Source: Rhabdothermincola sp036846205
GTDB lineage: Bacteria; Actinomycetota; Acidimicrobiia; Acidimicrobiales; Acidimicrobilacustridaceae
Length of the DNA: 29,197 nucleotides
Direction of reading: 5' to 3'
NCBI RefSeq assembly: GCF_036846205.1
Contig: NZ_DAIUCK010000034.1
Span: 1 to 29,197, forward strand
The position numbers were made by a program, and so were the translations under genes. The notes under the pieces are model-generated. The model did no database searches. It was not told the DNA's origin and saw only the letters and a list, made by a program, of their open reading frames with translations. How positions within the stretch are numbered: the first letter of the stretch is position 1; every line of letters starts with the position of its first letter. Shown one piece after another: positions 7,556 to 15,598 of this stretch.

Positions 7556-8364
7556 CTCGTGGCCCCCGCGTAGCGCCGCCGGTTCAGCGCCCGGCGGGCC
7601 GTGTCCTCGAAGCCCATCCCGCCCCGCGCCTTACGGGCGAACCAGCGCATGCCGTCGGACACCTGCACGGGCGAGCGGGCCAGGCGATGGGGATCGGTGC
7701 GCCCCGGCACGTTGGCCTTGGTGCCGGCCAGGGCCGCGGAGCGGAACCGGGCCCGCACCTGCGCGTCCGCGTCGGGAGACGGCTCGAGCGCCTTCGGGTA
7801 GGCGAAGTGCGCCACCTGCACCCCGGTGTGCTCGCCGATCAGCTCGACCGAACGGTCCAGCTCGCTGGCCACCTCACCGGCGGGGAGGCGATCGAGCAGC
7901 ACGTGCGAGTGGGTGTGGGAGCCGAGCGTGACCAGGCCGGTGGACACCATCTCGCGCACCCCGGCCCAGGACAGCGCGCCCCCGTCACCCCAGATCGAGC
8001 GGGGCCCGTCCACGAACCCCGTGGCCAGGTACACGGTCGCCGGCAGGCGGTACCGCACGAGGATGGGCAGCGCGTGCTCCACCAGGTCGGCCGTGCCGTC
8101 GTCGAAGGTCAGCACCACCGCGTCGGGCGGTAGGGCGCGGCGACCTGCGAGCACCTCGAGCGCGGTGTCGAGGTCGAGCACGTTGGCGTGCTCGGTGAGG
8201 AAAGCCGCCTGCTCCTCGAACAGGCCCACGGGCAGATCCACCGAGCTCGCCCGGCCACCACCGACGCAGTGGTAGATGAGCACCACTACCCCCGGCGCGC
8301 GAGGTCGGAGGACGTCCACCGTGGCGGCGGTGCCCTTCAGGACCTGGCGAGCGAGCGATGACAT
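7552..8364 (-). CDS. Polysaccharide deacetylase (NodB homology domain, carbohydrate esterase 4)
   Basis: A 270-residue CE4 enzyme that would remove acetyl groups from N-acetylhexosamines in a polysaccharide or lipid-linked sugar. Motif 1 is VVLTFDDG (83-90) with the catalytic base and metal Asp (D88, D89). Motif 2 is GSHTHSH (148-154) with the metal ligands H150 and H154. FAYPKA near residue 200 replaces the usual motif-3 RxPY/F/W, as in some cytoplasmic or divergent members. No clear signal peptide is visible, so the side of the membrane is uncertain. I chose the ATG at 8364; a GTG two codons upstream at 8370 is equally possible. It is divergent from the glycosyltransferase at 8408, with a symmetric promoter element between them. 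Confidence 0.9.
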   Translation of the reverse strand: MSSLARQVLKGTAATVDVLRPRAPGVVVLIYHCVGGGRASSVDLPVGLFEEQAAFLTEHANVLDLDTALEVLAGRRALPPDAVVLTFDDGTADLVEHALPILVRYRLPATVYLATGFVDGPRSIWGDGGALSWAGVREMVSTGLVTLGSHTHSHVLLDRLPAGEVASELDRSVELIGEHTGVQVAHFAYPKALEPSPDADAQVRARFRSAALAGTKANVPGRTDPHRLARSPVQVSDGMRWFARKARGGMGFEDTARRALNRRRYAGATR

Positions 8365-8381
8365 GGCCACCGTGGCGCAGG

Positions 8382-8398
8382 AGTGTACGGCCTACACT
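8382..8398. promoter_or_regulatory. Perfect palindrome forming two divergent -10 elements
   Basis: AGTGTA-CGGCC-TACACT gives TACACT on each strand. The plus-strand copy (8393-8398) ends 9 bases before the glycosyltransferase ATG. The minus-strand copy (8387-8382) ends 17 bases before the deacetylase ATG. Leaders would be very short or absent. The 17-base dyad could equally be a repressor operator covering both promoters. Confidence 0.5.
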
Positions 8399-8407
8399 CA
8401 CCGTCCC

Positions 8408-9529
8408 ATGGCTGCCCGCTCCCTGCGGATCCTCCAGGTGGTGACCGACACCGACCGCCGGGGGGCACAGGTCTTCGCCACCGACCTCGAGCGCGCCCTG
8501 CGCCTTCGAAGCCATGACGTGCGGACCGTCGCCCTGGCCCCGGGACACAACGCGCAGCGCCTCCCGGTCGGGGTGCTCGGCGACGAGCGACTCGGTCGCC
8601 GGACACTCGCCGCGCTGCGCCGGCAGATGCGCTCGGCCGACGTGGTCGTGGCCCACGGCTCGTCCACCCTGCCGGCCTGCGCGATCGCGGGGGTCGGCCT
8701 TCGCACCCCGTTCGTGTACCGCCAGATCAGCGACTCGCGGTTCTGGGCGCCGACCCGGCTGCGACGCCTCCGGGTTCGCGCGCTCATGGGCCGGGCGGCG
8801 CGGGTGGTGGCGCTCGCCGACCACACCCGCCGGGAGCTCATCGAGTGGATCGGGCTCCCCGCGGACCGGATCACCGTCGTCCCCAACGGGGTGCCCGAGG
8901 ATGCCTTCCCGCTGCGCGACGAAGCGGCCGCGCCAGCGGCCAGGGCCGCGCTCGGGGTCCCGGAGGGCCCCACCGCGCTGTTCATCGCCGCCCTGGTACC
9001 CGAGAAGGGTGCCGACCTGGCGATCGACGCCCTGGCCACCGTCCCGGACGCCCATCTGATCGTGGCCGGCGATGGCCCCGACCGGGCGGCGCTGGAGCAG
9101 CGGGCCGCGGCGGTGGCTCCCGGCCGGGTCACGTTCACCGGGTCGTTGCCCCGCGCCCTCGACGCCTACGCAGCCGCCGATCTGGTGGTCTTCCCCAGCC
9201 GGGGCGGTGACAGCATGCCCGCCGCCCTGATCGAGGCCGGGCTCTGCGGCCTGCCCGCGGTCACCACCCCCGTCGGCGCCATCACCGACATCGTCATCGA
9301 CGGCGAGACGGGCGTCGTGGTGCCCATCGGTGACCGCGAGGCGTTGGCGGCGACGATGCGCGACCTGCTGGCGGACCCCAGCCGCCGCCGAGCCCTGGGC
9401 CGGGCGGCGAGACACCACTGCCTCGAGCGGTTCGCCATCACCGTGGTGGCGCAACGATGGGAGCGGGTGCTCCTCGAAGTCGCCGGAGCCGGCCCCGCAC
9501 CCTCCCGGCCCCGGGCGCGCGTCGCGTAG
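8408..9529 (+). CDS. Glycosyltransferase family 4
   Basis: A 373-residue GT-B glycosyltransferase. The N-terminus LRILQVVTDTDRRGAQVFATDLERAL (6-31) is the common GT4 entry with the RRGAQ variant of the glycine-rich loop. In the C-terminal domain ALFIAALVPEKGADLAIDAL marks the donor site entry, and FPSRGGDSMPAALIEAGLCGLPAVTTPVG carries the donor-binding acidic region. It would extend the lipid-linked glycan on the cytoplasmic side. The ATG at 8408 is preceded at 9 bases by a TACACT element and has no Shine-Dalgarno sequence, which fits a leaderless or near-leaderless message. The flippase gene starts 38 bases after its stop, probably in the same unit. Sugar specificity is not readable. Confidence 0.93.
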   Translation: MAARSLRILQVVTDTDRRGAQVFATDLERALRLRSHDVRTVALAPGHNAQRLPVGVLGDERLGRRTLAALRRQMRSADVVVAHGSSTLPACAIAGVGLRTPFVYRQISDSRFWAPTRLRRLRVRALMGRAARVVALADHTRRELIEWIGLPADRITVVPNGVPEDAFPLRDEAAAPAARAALGVPEGPTALFIAALVPEKGADLAIDALATVPDAHLIVAGDGPDRAALEQRAAAVAPGRVTFTGSLPRALDAYAAADLVVFPSRGGDSMPAALIEAGLCGLPAVTTPVGAITDIVIDGETGVVVPIGDREALAATMRDLLADPSRRRALGRAARHHCLERFAITVVAQRWERVLLEVAGAGPAPSRPRARVA

Positions 9530-9567
9530 GCTTGGGCGTTCCCCACGGTCCGCATCGAGCCGCCCAC

Positions 9568-11325
9568 ATGAGCACCAAACCCGTCGCCGCCTGGAGGCGG
9601 CCACTCGAGCATCTCCCCGGGTCCCGGTGGAAGATCGTGGCCCTGGCCGCGATCTCGGGCCTCTCCGGCCTCGCGGATGCCGGAGCGCTGGTGATCGTGG
9701 TGAAGGCCGGGTTGGCCGCCACCTCGGGCGACACGTGGACCACCGTCGACACCGGCCCGATCAAGGGGTTGCGGATGACCGTTCCGACGCTGCTGGCGGT
9801 CGCAGCCGGGCTGGTGGTGGGTTCGTTCCTGCTCTCGGGCGTTGCCAACTGGGCAAGTGCCCGCCTGACCGCGGCCACGCTGTACGCCAGCCGCCGGCGA
9901 GCGGTCGACGCCTACCTGAACACCGAATGGGCGGTGGCCTCGCAGGAGCGCGAGGGTCACCTCCAGGAGCTGCTGAGCACCAACGTCAACAAGGCCGCCA
10001 ACGGCATCAACCTGCTCACCACCGGGGTGGTGAGCCTGTTCAACTTCCTGGCGCTGTTCGTCACGGCGTTCGTCGTGAGCCCGCTCGTGTCGCTGGTGCT
10101 GGTGGGGACGATGGCCGGCATGATCATGCTGCTCCGCCCGCTCCAGCGCCTCCAGCGCAAGTACGGCAAGCAGCGCGCCCGGGCCGGCATCCACTTCGCC
10201 AGCGGGGTCTCCGAGGTGGTGTCGCTGGCCCAAGAGGTCACCTTGTTCGACGTCACCGACCAGGTGGAAGCCCGCCTCGCCCGCCGGGCCCGGGCCGAGA
10301 CCCGGCCCGCGACGCTCATGTCCTTCTACGGCAGCTTCGTCGCCGAGATCTACCAGGCCGCGGCGCTGCTCATGGTGCTCGCCGGGTTGGCGTTCATCTC
10401 CACGGCGGCCAGTGGGCAGATCGCGACCCTGAGCGTGGTGGTGCTGGTGCTGCTGCGCTCGGTGACCTACGGCAAGAACCTCCAGCGCATCAACGTGGCC
10501 CTCGAGCAGACCGCCCCCTACCTCGACCAGCTCGAGGAAGTCCTGGAACGCTACGAAGCCGCTCGGGTCCGGCGCGCCGGGCGCCCCATCGAGCACATCG
10601 GCTCGCTGGCGTTCGACCACGTGTCCTTCACGTACGACGGGTCGCACCCGGTGCTCAGCGACGTCAGCTTCGAGGTGGGCCACGGCGAGGCGGTCGGCAT
10701 CGTGGGTCCCTCGGGCGCGGGCAAGTCCACCCTCATGCAACTGCTGTTGCGGCTCCGCACCCCCACCTCGGGCCGGTACCTGGTCAACGGCGAGGACGCG
10801 AGCTCCTTCGACCTCGACGACTGGCGCAGCCGCATCGCGGTGGTGACCCAGGAGGCTCGCCTCTACGACGGAACGGTGGCGGACAACATCCGCTTCTTCC
10901 GCGACCAGTTCACCGAGGACGACCTCCGGCGGGCGGCGAAGATGGCCAACATCGAAGCCGACATCGAGCACTGGCCCGACGGCTTCGACACCCAGGTCGG
11001 GGGGCGAGGCTCGCAGGTGTCGGGCGGTCAGCGGCAGCGCATCTGCATCGCTCGGGCCATGATCGGCGAACCCGACCTGCTCTTCCTCGACGAGCCCACC
11101 AGCGCGCTCGACATGCGCTCGGAGGCGTTGCTGCACGAGACGCTGCTCAACCTCAAGGGCCGGGTGACCATGTTCATCATCGCCCACCGGCTGTCCACCC
11201 TGCAGGTCTGCGACCGCATCATCGTGCTGAACAAGGGACGGCTCGAAGCGTTCGACTCGCCGCGGGAACTGGAGCGCACGAACGCCTTCTACGAGGAGGC
11301 GACCCGGCTCTCCCGGTTGCCCTGA
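9568..11325 (+). CDS. ABC exporter (fused transmembrane and ATPase domains), candidate glycolipid flippase
   Basis: A 585-residue half-transporter of the MsbA/PglK architecture. Hydrophobic helices are at about 22-48, 72-95, 148-170, 173-190 and 260-300. The ATPase domain follows from about 345: Walker A GPSGAGKST (380-388), Q-loop Q428, signature VSGGQRQR (484-491), Walker B LLFLDEP (504-510) with catalytic E509, and the switch histidine H540 in AHRLST. Half-transporters of this kind act as homodimers. Within a glycan locus holding a PglC-like first transferase, flipping of the undecaprenyl-linked oligosaccharide (as PglK does) is the best inference, but export of another lipid or peptide cannot be excluded. 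The ATG at 9568 was chosen because upstream frame extension runs into the previous gene. TAGGCT at 9527-9532 may be a weak -10. Confidence 0.93.
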   Translation: MSTKPVAAWRRPLEHLPGSRWKIVALAAISGLSGLADAGALVIVVKAGLAATSGDTWTTVDTGPIKGLRMTVPTLLAVAAGLVVGSFLLSGVANWASARLTAATLYASRRRAVDAYLNTEWAVASQEREGHLQELLSTNVNKAANGINLLTTGVVSLFNFLALFVTAFVVSPLVSLVLVGTMAGMIMLLRPLQRLQRKYGKQRARAGIHFASGVSEVVSLAQEVTLFDVTDQVEARLARRARAETRPATLMSFYGSFVAEIYQAAALLMVLAGLAFISTAASGQIATLSVVVLVLLRSVTYGKNLQRINVALEQTAPYLDQLEEVLERYEAARVRRAGRPIEHIGSLAFDHVSFTYDGSHPVLSDVSFEVGHGEAVGIVGPSGAGKSTLMQLLLRLRTPTSGRYLVNGEDASSFDLDDWRSRIAVVTQEARLYDGTVADNIRFFRDQFTEDDLRRAAKMANIEADIEHWPDGFDTQVGGRGSQVSGGQRQRICIARAMIGEPDLLFLDEPTSALDMRSEALLHETLLNLKGRVTMFIIAHRLSTLQVCDRIIVLNKGRLEAFDSPRELERTNAFYEEATRLSRLP

Positions 11326-11337
11326 TCGCGCCGCTCC

Positions 11338-12027
11338 ATGATCGTCTCGCACCAGCACCGCTTCGTGTTCGTGAAGACCCGCAAGACCGCGGGCTCGAGC
11401 ATCGAGGCGGCTTTGAGCCGGATCGCCGGCCCCGACGCCGTGGTCACCCCCCTCCTCGAGGAGCTGCCCGACCACCGGCCGCGCAACTGGCGGGCCAGCT
11501 TCAACCCCGTTCCCGAGCTGCTGGCCAACCCGCGAGCCGCACGCTGGACCCTGAAGCAGTGGCGGCGGCGCATGGCCTTCTACAGCCACCTCCCGGCCGA
11601 GCCGGCCCGCTCCCGCCTCGGTCGAGACCGCTGGGACGAGTACTTCACGTTCTGCTTCGAGCGCGACCCGTGGGACAAGGTCACCTCGATGTACTTCTGG
11701 AACACCCGCCAGGATCCCTCCCCCCCGCCGTTCGAGGTGTGGGTGGAACGCCGGCGGCGGGAGCTGAGCGACTGGCACCTCTACACCAGCCGAGGGCGGA
11801 TCATCGTCGACTTCGTGGGGCGGTACGAGCGGCTGGAGGCCGACCTGCGCTCCGCCCTCGACCAGGCCGGGGTGGCGGATCCGATCGAGCTGCCCCGGCT
11901 CAAGTCCGGCACCCGGCGCGGACCGGTGGCCTTCACGCCTCGCGCCCGGGAGATCGTCCTCGACGTCTTCGCTCGGGAGTTCGAGGCGTTCGGCTACCCG
12001 ACCGAACCTGCGAGTGCTCAGCCGTGA
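11338..12027 (+). CDS. Sulfotransferase, family 2 type (carbohydrate sulfotransferase-like)
   Basis: A 229-residue protein of the Sulfotransfer_2 kind (animal carbohydrate and heparan 2-O-sulfotransferase relatives). The P-loop-like PAPS site is FVKTRKTAGSSIE (11-23), close to the family FVHIPKTAGTS consensus. The 3'-phosphate site is FCFERDPWDKVTSMYF (105-120). It would transfer sulfate from PAPS to a sugar hydroxyl. It begins 12 bases after the ABC exporter stop and ends by overlapping the next glycosyltransferase start as GTGA. Together with the gene at 13259 it brackets that glycosyltransferase, suggesting sulfation of the residue that enzyme adds; this is inference from order only. Confidence 0.9.
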   Translation: MIVSHQHRFVFVKTRKTAGSSIEAALSRIAGPDAVVTPLLEELPDHRPRNWRASFNPVPELLANPRAARWTLKQWRRRMAFYSHLPAEPARSRLGRDRWDEYFTFCFERDPWDKVTSMYFWNTRQDPSPPPFEVWVERRRRELSDWHLYTSRGRIIVDFVGRYERLEADLRSALDQAGVADPIELPRLKSGTRRGPVAFTPRAREIVLDVFAREFEAFGYPTEPASAQP

Positions 12028-13262
12028 GCGACCCGTCCCGATCCCTGGTGGCGGTCATGCCCCGCCCCCGGACCGCCTGGCCCAGCGCGGCCGGGCTCTG
12101 GGTCACCGCCGCGGGGTGGGCGGCGGCAGGCGAACGCTGCTTCGGTCGCGGCTGGGTGGTCACCCCTGACGCCACCGCCTCACCGGAGGAAGCGGTGGGC
12201 TTCGCCACCGCCCACTACGCCTCGGCCACCCGATCATCACCGCGCCGCAGACTCACGCCGCCGGTGGTCCGGACCGCGGTGAAGGACGCCCTCCAGTACC
12301 GCTCGATCCACCGCTTCGCGGTCGGGGCGGGCCCGTGGGACTCGACACCGCCAGCGCTCGTGTGGCAGCACCACGAGATCTGCCACCGCGCGGGGATCGA
12401 CCTCGCGCAGCGTGCCGGTTGCCCGGCGGTGGTCTTCGTCCACGCCCCCCAGGTGTGGGAAGCACGCCAGTGGGGGGTCCGGCGTCCGGGGTGGGGCTCC
12501 CTGCTGGAGCGGTTCGGCGAATCGCCGGCTCTGCGCCGAGCCGACGCGGTGGCGTGCGTGTCGGAGGAGGTCGCCTCGCTGGTGGTGGACCTCGGCGCCG
12601 ATCCCGGACGGGTGGTCGTCACCCCGATGGCCGTGGACCCCGAACGCTTCCACCCAGGGGTGTCGGGAAAGCTCGTCCGTGACCGCTACACCCTGGGGGA
12701 GGCGCCGGTCATCGGGTGGTGCGGGAACTTCCGGCGCTTCCACGGGCTCGAGCAGGCCGTGGAAGGCTTCGCCCTCGTCCACCGCCGGCAGCCCGACGCT
12801 CGCCTGCTGCTGGTCGGTGACGGCCCGGAGCGGCGCCGGATCGAGGAGCTGGTGCAACGGCTCGGGCTGGGAGACGCCACCCGCTTCACCGGTGGTGTGC
12901 CCCACGTGGACATGGCCGCTCACCTCGCGGCCATGGACGTCGCGTGGGTGCTGGCCCAGCCCGGCGAAGCCTTCCACTACTCCCCTCACAAGATGCGCGA
13001 GTACCTGGCCTGCGCGGTGCCGGTGGTGGCTCCCTCGATCGGTGACGTGGCCCGGGTGATGCACGACGACCTCGACGCCGTGCTGTACCCGCCCGGTGAC
13101 GTGGGCGCGCTCGCCGAGGCCACGCTGGAGCTGCTGGCCGACCCGGACCGCCGGCGGCGCATCGGTTCGGCGGGCCGCGAGCTGATGCTGCAGGAGGGCA
13201 CCTGGGACGCACAGCTCGCCAAGGTGACGACCTTGCTCGGACTCTCCCGGCCGGTGACATGA
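12024..13262 (+). CDS. Glycosyltransferase family 4
   Basis: A 412-residue GT-B glycosyltransferase starting at the GTG that overlaps the upstream sulfotransferase stop. The N-terminal domain is divergent: it has an HHEICHRAGIDLAQ segment and VVFVHAPQVWEARQWG, without the usual glycine-rich loop. The C-terminal domain is standard: VIGWCGNFRRFHGLEQAVEGFALVHRR, then LLVGDGPERRRIEEL, then FHYSPHKMREYLACAVPVVAP, where the usual EX7E first acidic residue is replaced in a YSPHKMREY block seen in other GT4 enzymes. It probably adds one residue of the repeat unit. The ATG of the following sulfotransferase overlaps its TGA (ATGA), so sulfotransferase, glycosyltransferase and sulfotransferase form one coupled trio. 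Confidence 0.91.
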   Translation: MSDPSRSLVAVMPRPRTAWPSAAGLWVTAAGWAAAGERCFGRGWVVTPDATASPEEAVGFATAHYASATRSSPRRRLTPPVVRTAVKDALQYRSIHRFAVGAGPWDSTPPALVWQHHEICHRAGIDLAQRAGCPAVVFVHAPQVWEARQWGVRRPGWGSLLERFGESPALRRADAVACVSEEVASLVVDLGADPGRVVVTPMAVDPERFHPGVSGKLVRDRYTLGEAPVIGWCGNFRRFHGLEQAVEGFALVHRRQPDARLLLVGDGPERRRIEELVQRLGLGDATRFTGGVPHVDMAAHLAAMDVAWVLAQPGEAFHYSPHKMREYLACAVPVVAPSIGDVARVMHDDLDAVLYPPGDVGALAEATLELLADPDRRRRIGSAGRELMLQEGTWDAQLAKVTTLLGLSRPVT

Positions 13263-13927
13263 CCACCGCCTCCGCCACCGCCCGCAAGCTGGCCCGCCGG
13301 ATCGACCCCCGGCCCCGCTACAACTACACGGTCTCCCGGGCCCACGGCTTCGTGTACTACCGGGTGGCGAAGGTGGCGACCCGCTCCATCTCGGCCTGGC
13401 TCCGGGAGCTCGATCCCGAGCCCGTCTACCTCACCGGGCGCCCTGCGCCCTTCGACCCGCTCCACCGCCTGTTCCGCTTCGGATTCGTCCGCAACCCCTG
13501 GGACCGGCTGGTGTCGTGTTGGCTCGACAAGGTGATCGGTCCCACCGACTACTGGCGAGACACCCCACTGAAGGGCCTCCCCTTCGACGCCTTCGTCCAC
13601 CAGATCGCCACCTGGGACCTCGACACCTGCGACCGCCACGTCCGCCGGCAGGCCGCGCTGCTCCCCCCGAAGGGGCTCGACTTCATCGGGCGCTTCGAGC
13701 ACCTCGACGCCGACGTGGCCCGGGTCGCCGACCGCCTCGGCCTGCCCGCCAGCGGGCTCCCCCGGCGCAACACCAGCTCAGACCGCCAGAGCTACCACGC
13801 CTACTACACCCCCGAGCTGGCCGACCTGGTGGGTCGGCTGTACGCGGTCGACGCCTCGCGCTTCGGCTACACCTTCGACGGGATCGCCACCGAAGGCGGC
13901 GAGACGGACAGCACGCGCGGCGCTTGA
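13259..13927 (+). CDS. Sulfotransferase, family 2 type
   Basis: A 222-residue Sulfotransfer_2-like protein. FVYYRVAKVATRSISAWL (31-48) aligns with the family PAPS loop (the position of KTAGTS, here KVATRS). FGFVRNPWDRLVSCWLDK (74-91) is a very clear 3'-phosphate-binding motif. Such enzymes sulfate sugar hydroxyls using PAPS. It starts inside the glycosyltransferase stop (ATGA), so it is coupled to it. A -10-like TATCCT lies just after its end and before the aldolase gene, so the trio and the aldolase module may be separate or overlapping transcripts. The acceptor is unknown. Confidence 0.89.
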   Translation: MTTASATARKLARRIDPRPRYNYTVSRAHGFVYYRVAKVATRSISAWLRELDPEPVYLTGRPAPFDPLHRLFRFGFVRNPWDRLVSCWLDKVIGPTDYWRDTPLKGLPFDAFVHQIATWDLDTCDRHVRRQAALLPPKGLDFIGRFEHLDADVARVADRLGLPASGLPRRNTSSDRQSYHAYYTPELADLVGRLYAVDASRFGYTFDGIATEGGETDSTRGA

Positions 13928-13929
13928 CC

Positions 13930-13935
13930 TATCCT
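13930..13935 (+). promoter_or_regulatory. Possible -10 element before the ulosonate module
   Basis: TATCCT lies 28 bases before the GTG start of the aldolase-domain gene and directly after the sulfotransferase stop. An AGAGAGGA ribosome site follows at 13951-13958. No -35 consensus is visible, so this is only a candidate internal promoter. Confidence 0.35.
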
Positions 13936-13963
13936 TCACCCACTCCCACCAGAGAGGAATGCG

Positions 13964-15595
13964 GTGGCGTTCGACCCAACCCGGCTCCAGGTACTCGACT
14001 GCACGCTGCGAGACGGCGGCTACTACAACGCATGGGACTTCCGCCCCTCGCTGGTGGAGCGGTACCTCGCCGCGGTGGATGCCGCCGGGGTGGACGTGGT
14101 GGAGATCGGGTTCCGCAGCTACCCGCAGCCGAAGTTCCTCGGCCCCTTCGCCTACTCGACCGACGAGCTGCTCAGCGGGCTCAAGCTGCCGAAGGCGACG
14201 ATCGGGGTCATGGCCAACGCCTCCGACCTCCTGTCCCACGACGGTCCCGCACCGGAGGCGGTCGACACGCTGTTCCATCCGGCCGACCGCTCACCGGTGT
14301 CGCTGGTGCGGCTCGCCGCGCACCTCCACGAGGTCAGCGAGTGCCAGCCGATCGTGGAGCGGCTCCGCGAGCTCGGCTACCGGGTGGGGCTGAACCTCAT
14401 GCAGGTCAGCCGCTCCAGCGGGGAGCAGCTGACCGAGCTGGCGGCCACCTGCGACGCGTGGGGCTCGGTGGAGGTTCTGTATTTCGCCGACTCGCTCGGC
14501 AACATGACCGCCGCCGACATCGCCGCCTGCATCACCGCGCTCTCGGCAGGCTGGTCCGGACCGCTCGGCATCCACGCCCACGACAACCGGGCACGGGCGT
14601 TGACCAACACCCTCGCCGCCGCCGAGCTGGGCGCCACCTGGCTGGACGCCACGGTGCTGGGCATGGGTCGGGGCGCGGGGAACGTGCGCACCGACTTCCT
14701 GCTGTTCGAGCTGGCCCAGATGGGATGCGATCGCTACCGACCCGAAGCGCTGCTCCCCGTGGTGCTCGAGGACTTCGGCCGCCTCCAGGAGCAGTACGGC
14801 TGGGGCACCAACCTGCTGTACCTGATGTCGGCCGCGTACGACATCCATCCCACCTACGTGCAACAGATGATCGGGGACGGGCGCTACGAGACCGCGGACA
14901 TCGTCGCCGCCCTGAAGAACCTCCGCACCCTCGAGGGTCACTCGTTCAGCACCGAGCGTCTCGGCCAGGCGGTCGCGGCCAGCGGTGATGAGGGAACCGG
15001 TACCTGGTCGGCCGACGGGTGGCTCGCCGGCCGTGACGTGCTGGTGATCGGGGCGGGGCCGAGCGCCGAGCTCCACCGTGAGGAGCTGAACCGGTTCATC
15101 GCCCGCGAGCGCCCGGCGGTGCTGTGCCTCAACACGACGTCCACGGTGGTCAGCGACGAGATGGTCTCGGCCTTCGTGGCATGCAACCCGTCGCGCATCA
15201 TGCTCGAGTCCAGCCGGCTCGCGGGGCTCCACCGGCCGCTGCTGGCCCCACGGCCGACGATCGACGCGCTCGTGGGCGCTGAACGGCTCGACCGCGTGGA
15301 GGTCCTCGACTACGGCCTGCGGGTGGAGGCAGGGCGGTTCGACATCGGCTCCTCGGGCTGCGTGCTGCCTGCCCGCCTCGCCGTCGCCTACGCGATCGCG
15401 GCCGCAACCGCTGGTGGGGCACGGCGCATCCTGCTCGCCGGGTTCGACGGCTACCGGGCGGGCGATCCGAGGCAGGAAGAGATGGTCGAGGTGCTCCGCG
15501 CCTACGAGGAGTCCGGACGGGTGGTGCCGCTCATCGCCATCACACCGAGCACCTATCCCGTCCAGCAGAGCTCCGTCTACGCCCCCACCATCTGA
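13964..15595 (+). CDS. DRE-TIM (HMGL-like) aldolase fused to a Rossmann-like C-terminal domain
   Basis: A 543-residue two-domain protein. Residues 8-330 form a DRE-TIM metallolyase barrel: LDCTLRDGGYYNAW (11-24, R16 and metal ligand D17), IHAHDN (203-208, metal ligands H204 and H206) and GMGRGAGN (233-240). The RDGG-Y pattern is nearest to 4-hydroxy-2-oxovalerate aldolases, which join pyruvate to an aldehyde. Residues about 357-543 form a second unit: VLVIGAGPSAELHREEL (359-375), LCLNTTST, and LAGFDGYRAGDPRQEEM (491-507). That layout recalls DUF115/Maf and GT42-type Rossmann domains, but I cannot name the family. The start is GTG at 13964 with a good AGAGAGGA site. The KdsB-like gene follows after 3 bases. 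The inferred role is making a 3-deoxy-2-ulosonic acid from pyruvate and a sugar aldehyde; this is not shown by sequence alone. Confidence 0.85.
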   Translation: MAFDPTRLQVLDCTLRDGGYYNAWDFRPSLVERYLAAVDAAGVDVVEIGFRSYPQPKFLGPFAYSTDELLSGLKLPKATIGVMANASDLLSHDGPAPEAVDTLFHPADRSPVSLVRLAAHLHEVSECQPIVERLRELGYRVGLNLMQVSRSSGEQLTELAATCDAWGSVEVLYFADSLGNMTAADIAACITALSAGWSGPLGIHAHDNRARALTNTLAAAELGATWLDATVLGMGRGAGNVRTDFLLFELAQMGCDRYRPEALLPVVLEDFGRLQEQYGWGTNLLYLMSAAYDIHPTYVQQMIGDGRYETADIVAALKNLRTLEGHSFSTERLGQAVAASGDEGTGTWSADGWLAGRDVLVIGAGPSAELHREELNRFIARERPAVLCLNTTSTVVSDEMVSAFVACNPSRIMLESSRLAGLHRPLLAPRPTIDALVGAERLDRVEVLDYGLRVEAGRFDIGSSGCVLPARLAVAYAIAAATAGGARRILLAGFDGYRAGDPRQEEMVEVLRAYEESGRVVPLIAITPSTYPVQQSSVYAPTI

Positions 15596-15598
15596 CCC

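Noticed and set aside
9166..11778. An 870-codon minus-strand open frame opposite the ABC exporter and glycosyltransferase
   Set aside because: It is rich in His, Gly, Arg and Glu with no domain signature, and covers clear exporter and glycosyltransferase genes on the other strand. Long antisense frames are expected in DNA this GC-rich.
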